NCBI RefSeq assembly: GCF_003194085.1
Contig: NZ_CP023994.1
Span: forward strand, 1,364,001-1,428,000
Direction: 5' to 3'
Source of the DNA: Aurantimicrobium photophilum
Lineage (GTDB): Bacteria > Actinomycetota > Actinomycetes > Actinomycetales > Microbacteriaceae
Length of the DNA: 64,000 nt
In this document: piece after piece, positions 63,578 to 64,000 of the stretch
Position numbering within the stretch: position 1 is the stretch's first letter
How the letters are laid out: every line of letters begins with the position of its first letter
Notes under the pieces: generated by a model
Databases searched by the model: none
The model's input: the letters and a program-made list of their open reading frames with translations, nothing else
What the model was told of the DNA's origin: nothing
Made by a program: the position numbers and the translations under genes

Positions 63578-64000
63578 TGAGTGAGATTCACGTGTCTGCG
63601 CTGCAGAGCGAAAATGCCAGCACCACTGTTGTCGTTGGTGACACCCGCATTGTTGTTCCCGCCCCCACCAAGCCTCACCACATCCTGTTGGGCAAGCTGG
63701 GCTTCTGGGCACAAATCGGCTTCATGCTTGCCTACATCGGAGTGCTCTCTGGTGCGATGTTCTACTTCCAGTTCGGCCTGGGTGAGTACCCCTGCCCACT
63801 GTGCATTACGCAGCGCATGGGCATGATGCTCTCCTCGTTAGGTGCACTGTATGTCGTAGTGGGCTCACTACGAGGCAGGCTTTCTCCTTCAGGCTTTATG
63901 ACTGGTCTCGGCTTTGCCATCCTTGGAGCGCTGTTAGGCGCAGTGATGTCTATTCGCCAGATCTTGCTCCACATCATGCCCGGTGACCCCGGCTATGGCG
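63577..64000 (+). CDS. DsbB-like disulfide bond formation protein (partial, 3' end missing)
   Basis: 141 codons visible, cut by the window end. A 45-residue cytoplasmic N-terminus, then TM helices with the periplasmic CxxC in GEYPCPLCITQRMGMMLSSLGALYV, the conserved DsbB signature (C-P-L-C and the R after it). A third helix follows (GLGFAILGALLGAVMSIRQILLHIMPGDPGYG). It would reoxidise a DsbA-like partner by quinone; a DsbA-like protein is encoded at 49963. Starts by 1-bp overlap with the small membrane protein gene. Confidence 0.85.
   Translation, partial: MSEIHVSALQSENASTTVVVGDTRIVVPAPTKPHHILLGKLGFWAQIGFMLAYIGVLSGAMFYFQFGLGEYPCPLCITQRMGMMLSSLGALYVVVGSLRGRLSPSGFMTGLGFAILGALLGAVMSIRQILLHIMPGDPGYG

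Overview
The window reads as a chromosomal segment of a small-genome, moderate-GC actinobacterium, most probably a Microbacteriaceae (Micrococcales). The basis is the set of actinobacterial markers: GlnR, CarD, LpqE, DUF3027, DUF3263, DUF3048, XPB-type helicase, GlpR/SepX, MutT1 fused to a histidine phosphatase, a WXG100 protein, and a large helicase-like protein with an MTES_1575-type C-terminus. Several blocks keep the order known from Mycobacterium: rlmB-cysS-ispDF-carD-lpqE, ppk-mutT1, and the rimJ/GlpR neighbourhood. The genus is inferred, not shown.

Layout. 1-4.1 kb: 5' end of a ribonucleotide reductase gene with paired NrdR-like boxes, then an MFS permease, a MalY/PatB-like aminotransferase, PdxH and an SDR enzyme. 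4.1-19.3 kb, all on the minus strand: an unusual phosphate-transport operon running pstC-pstA-pstS, then eight genes for envelope proteins, then pstB at the far end. The inserted genes encode a DUF4333 protein, two more solute-binding-like proteins, two WxL-like surface proteins, a DUF916-like membrane protein, an Ig-like membrane protein and a sortase-fold protein without catalytic residues. A Ser/Thr kinase with PASTA domains lies just upstream. I consider this the most interesting system in the window: a WxL-like surface complex built into a Pst operon. 21-29.5 kb: GlpR/SepX-like division protein, RimJ-like acetyltransferase, 5-formyl-THF cyclo-ligase, an FmdB-type zinc ribbon, a giant helicase-nuclease-like protein that has lost its Walker residues, RlmN, and a Cys-rich miniprotein behind a perfect CsoR-type operator.

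29.5-34.4 kb is a GC-richer accessory island abutting tRNA-Arg(CCU). It carries two paralogous HTH proteins bracketing a cadmium/lead-type metal cassette (CmtR plus two cation-efflux proteins), an abortive-infection HEPN-like protein, and the C-terminal remnant of a large serine recombinase whose reading frame runs through the tRNA.

34.5-49.9 kb is housekeeping: HNH endonuclease, NlpC/P60 hydrolase with a strongly structured leader, DtxR/IdeR, SerC, cold-shock protein, DUF3027, the XPB helicase pair, a two-component system, WXG100, GroEL with tandem CIRCE elements, DUF3048 lipoprotein, a second cold-shock protein below a DtxR-type iron box, LytR_C, and DUF3263 starting directly at the end of tRNA-Thr(UGU). 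50-64 kb: DsbA-like protein, RlmB, CysS, IspDF, CarD, LpqE, GpmA, a methyltransferase-like protein, YgfZ, a 36-aa membrane protein, GlnR, Ppk, MutT1-like, a conserved helical protein, a 52-aa membrane protein and the start of a DsbB-like protein. Phosphate appears twice (Pst and Ppk), and extracytoplasmic thiol chemistry appears twice (DsbA-like and DsbB-like).
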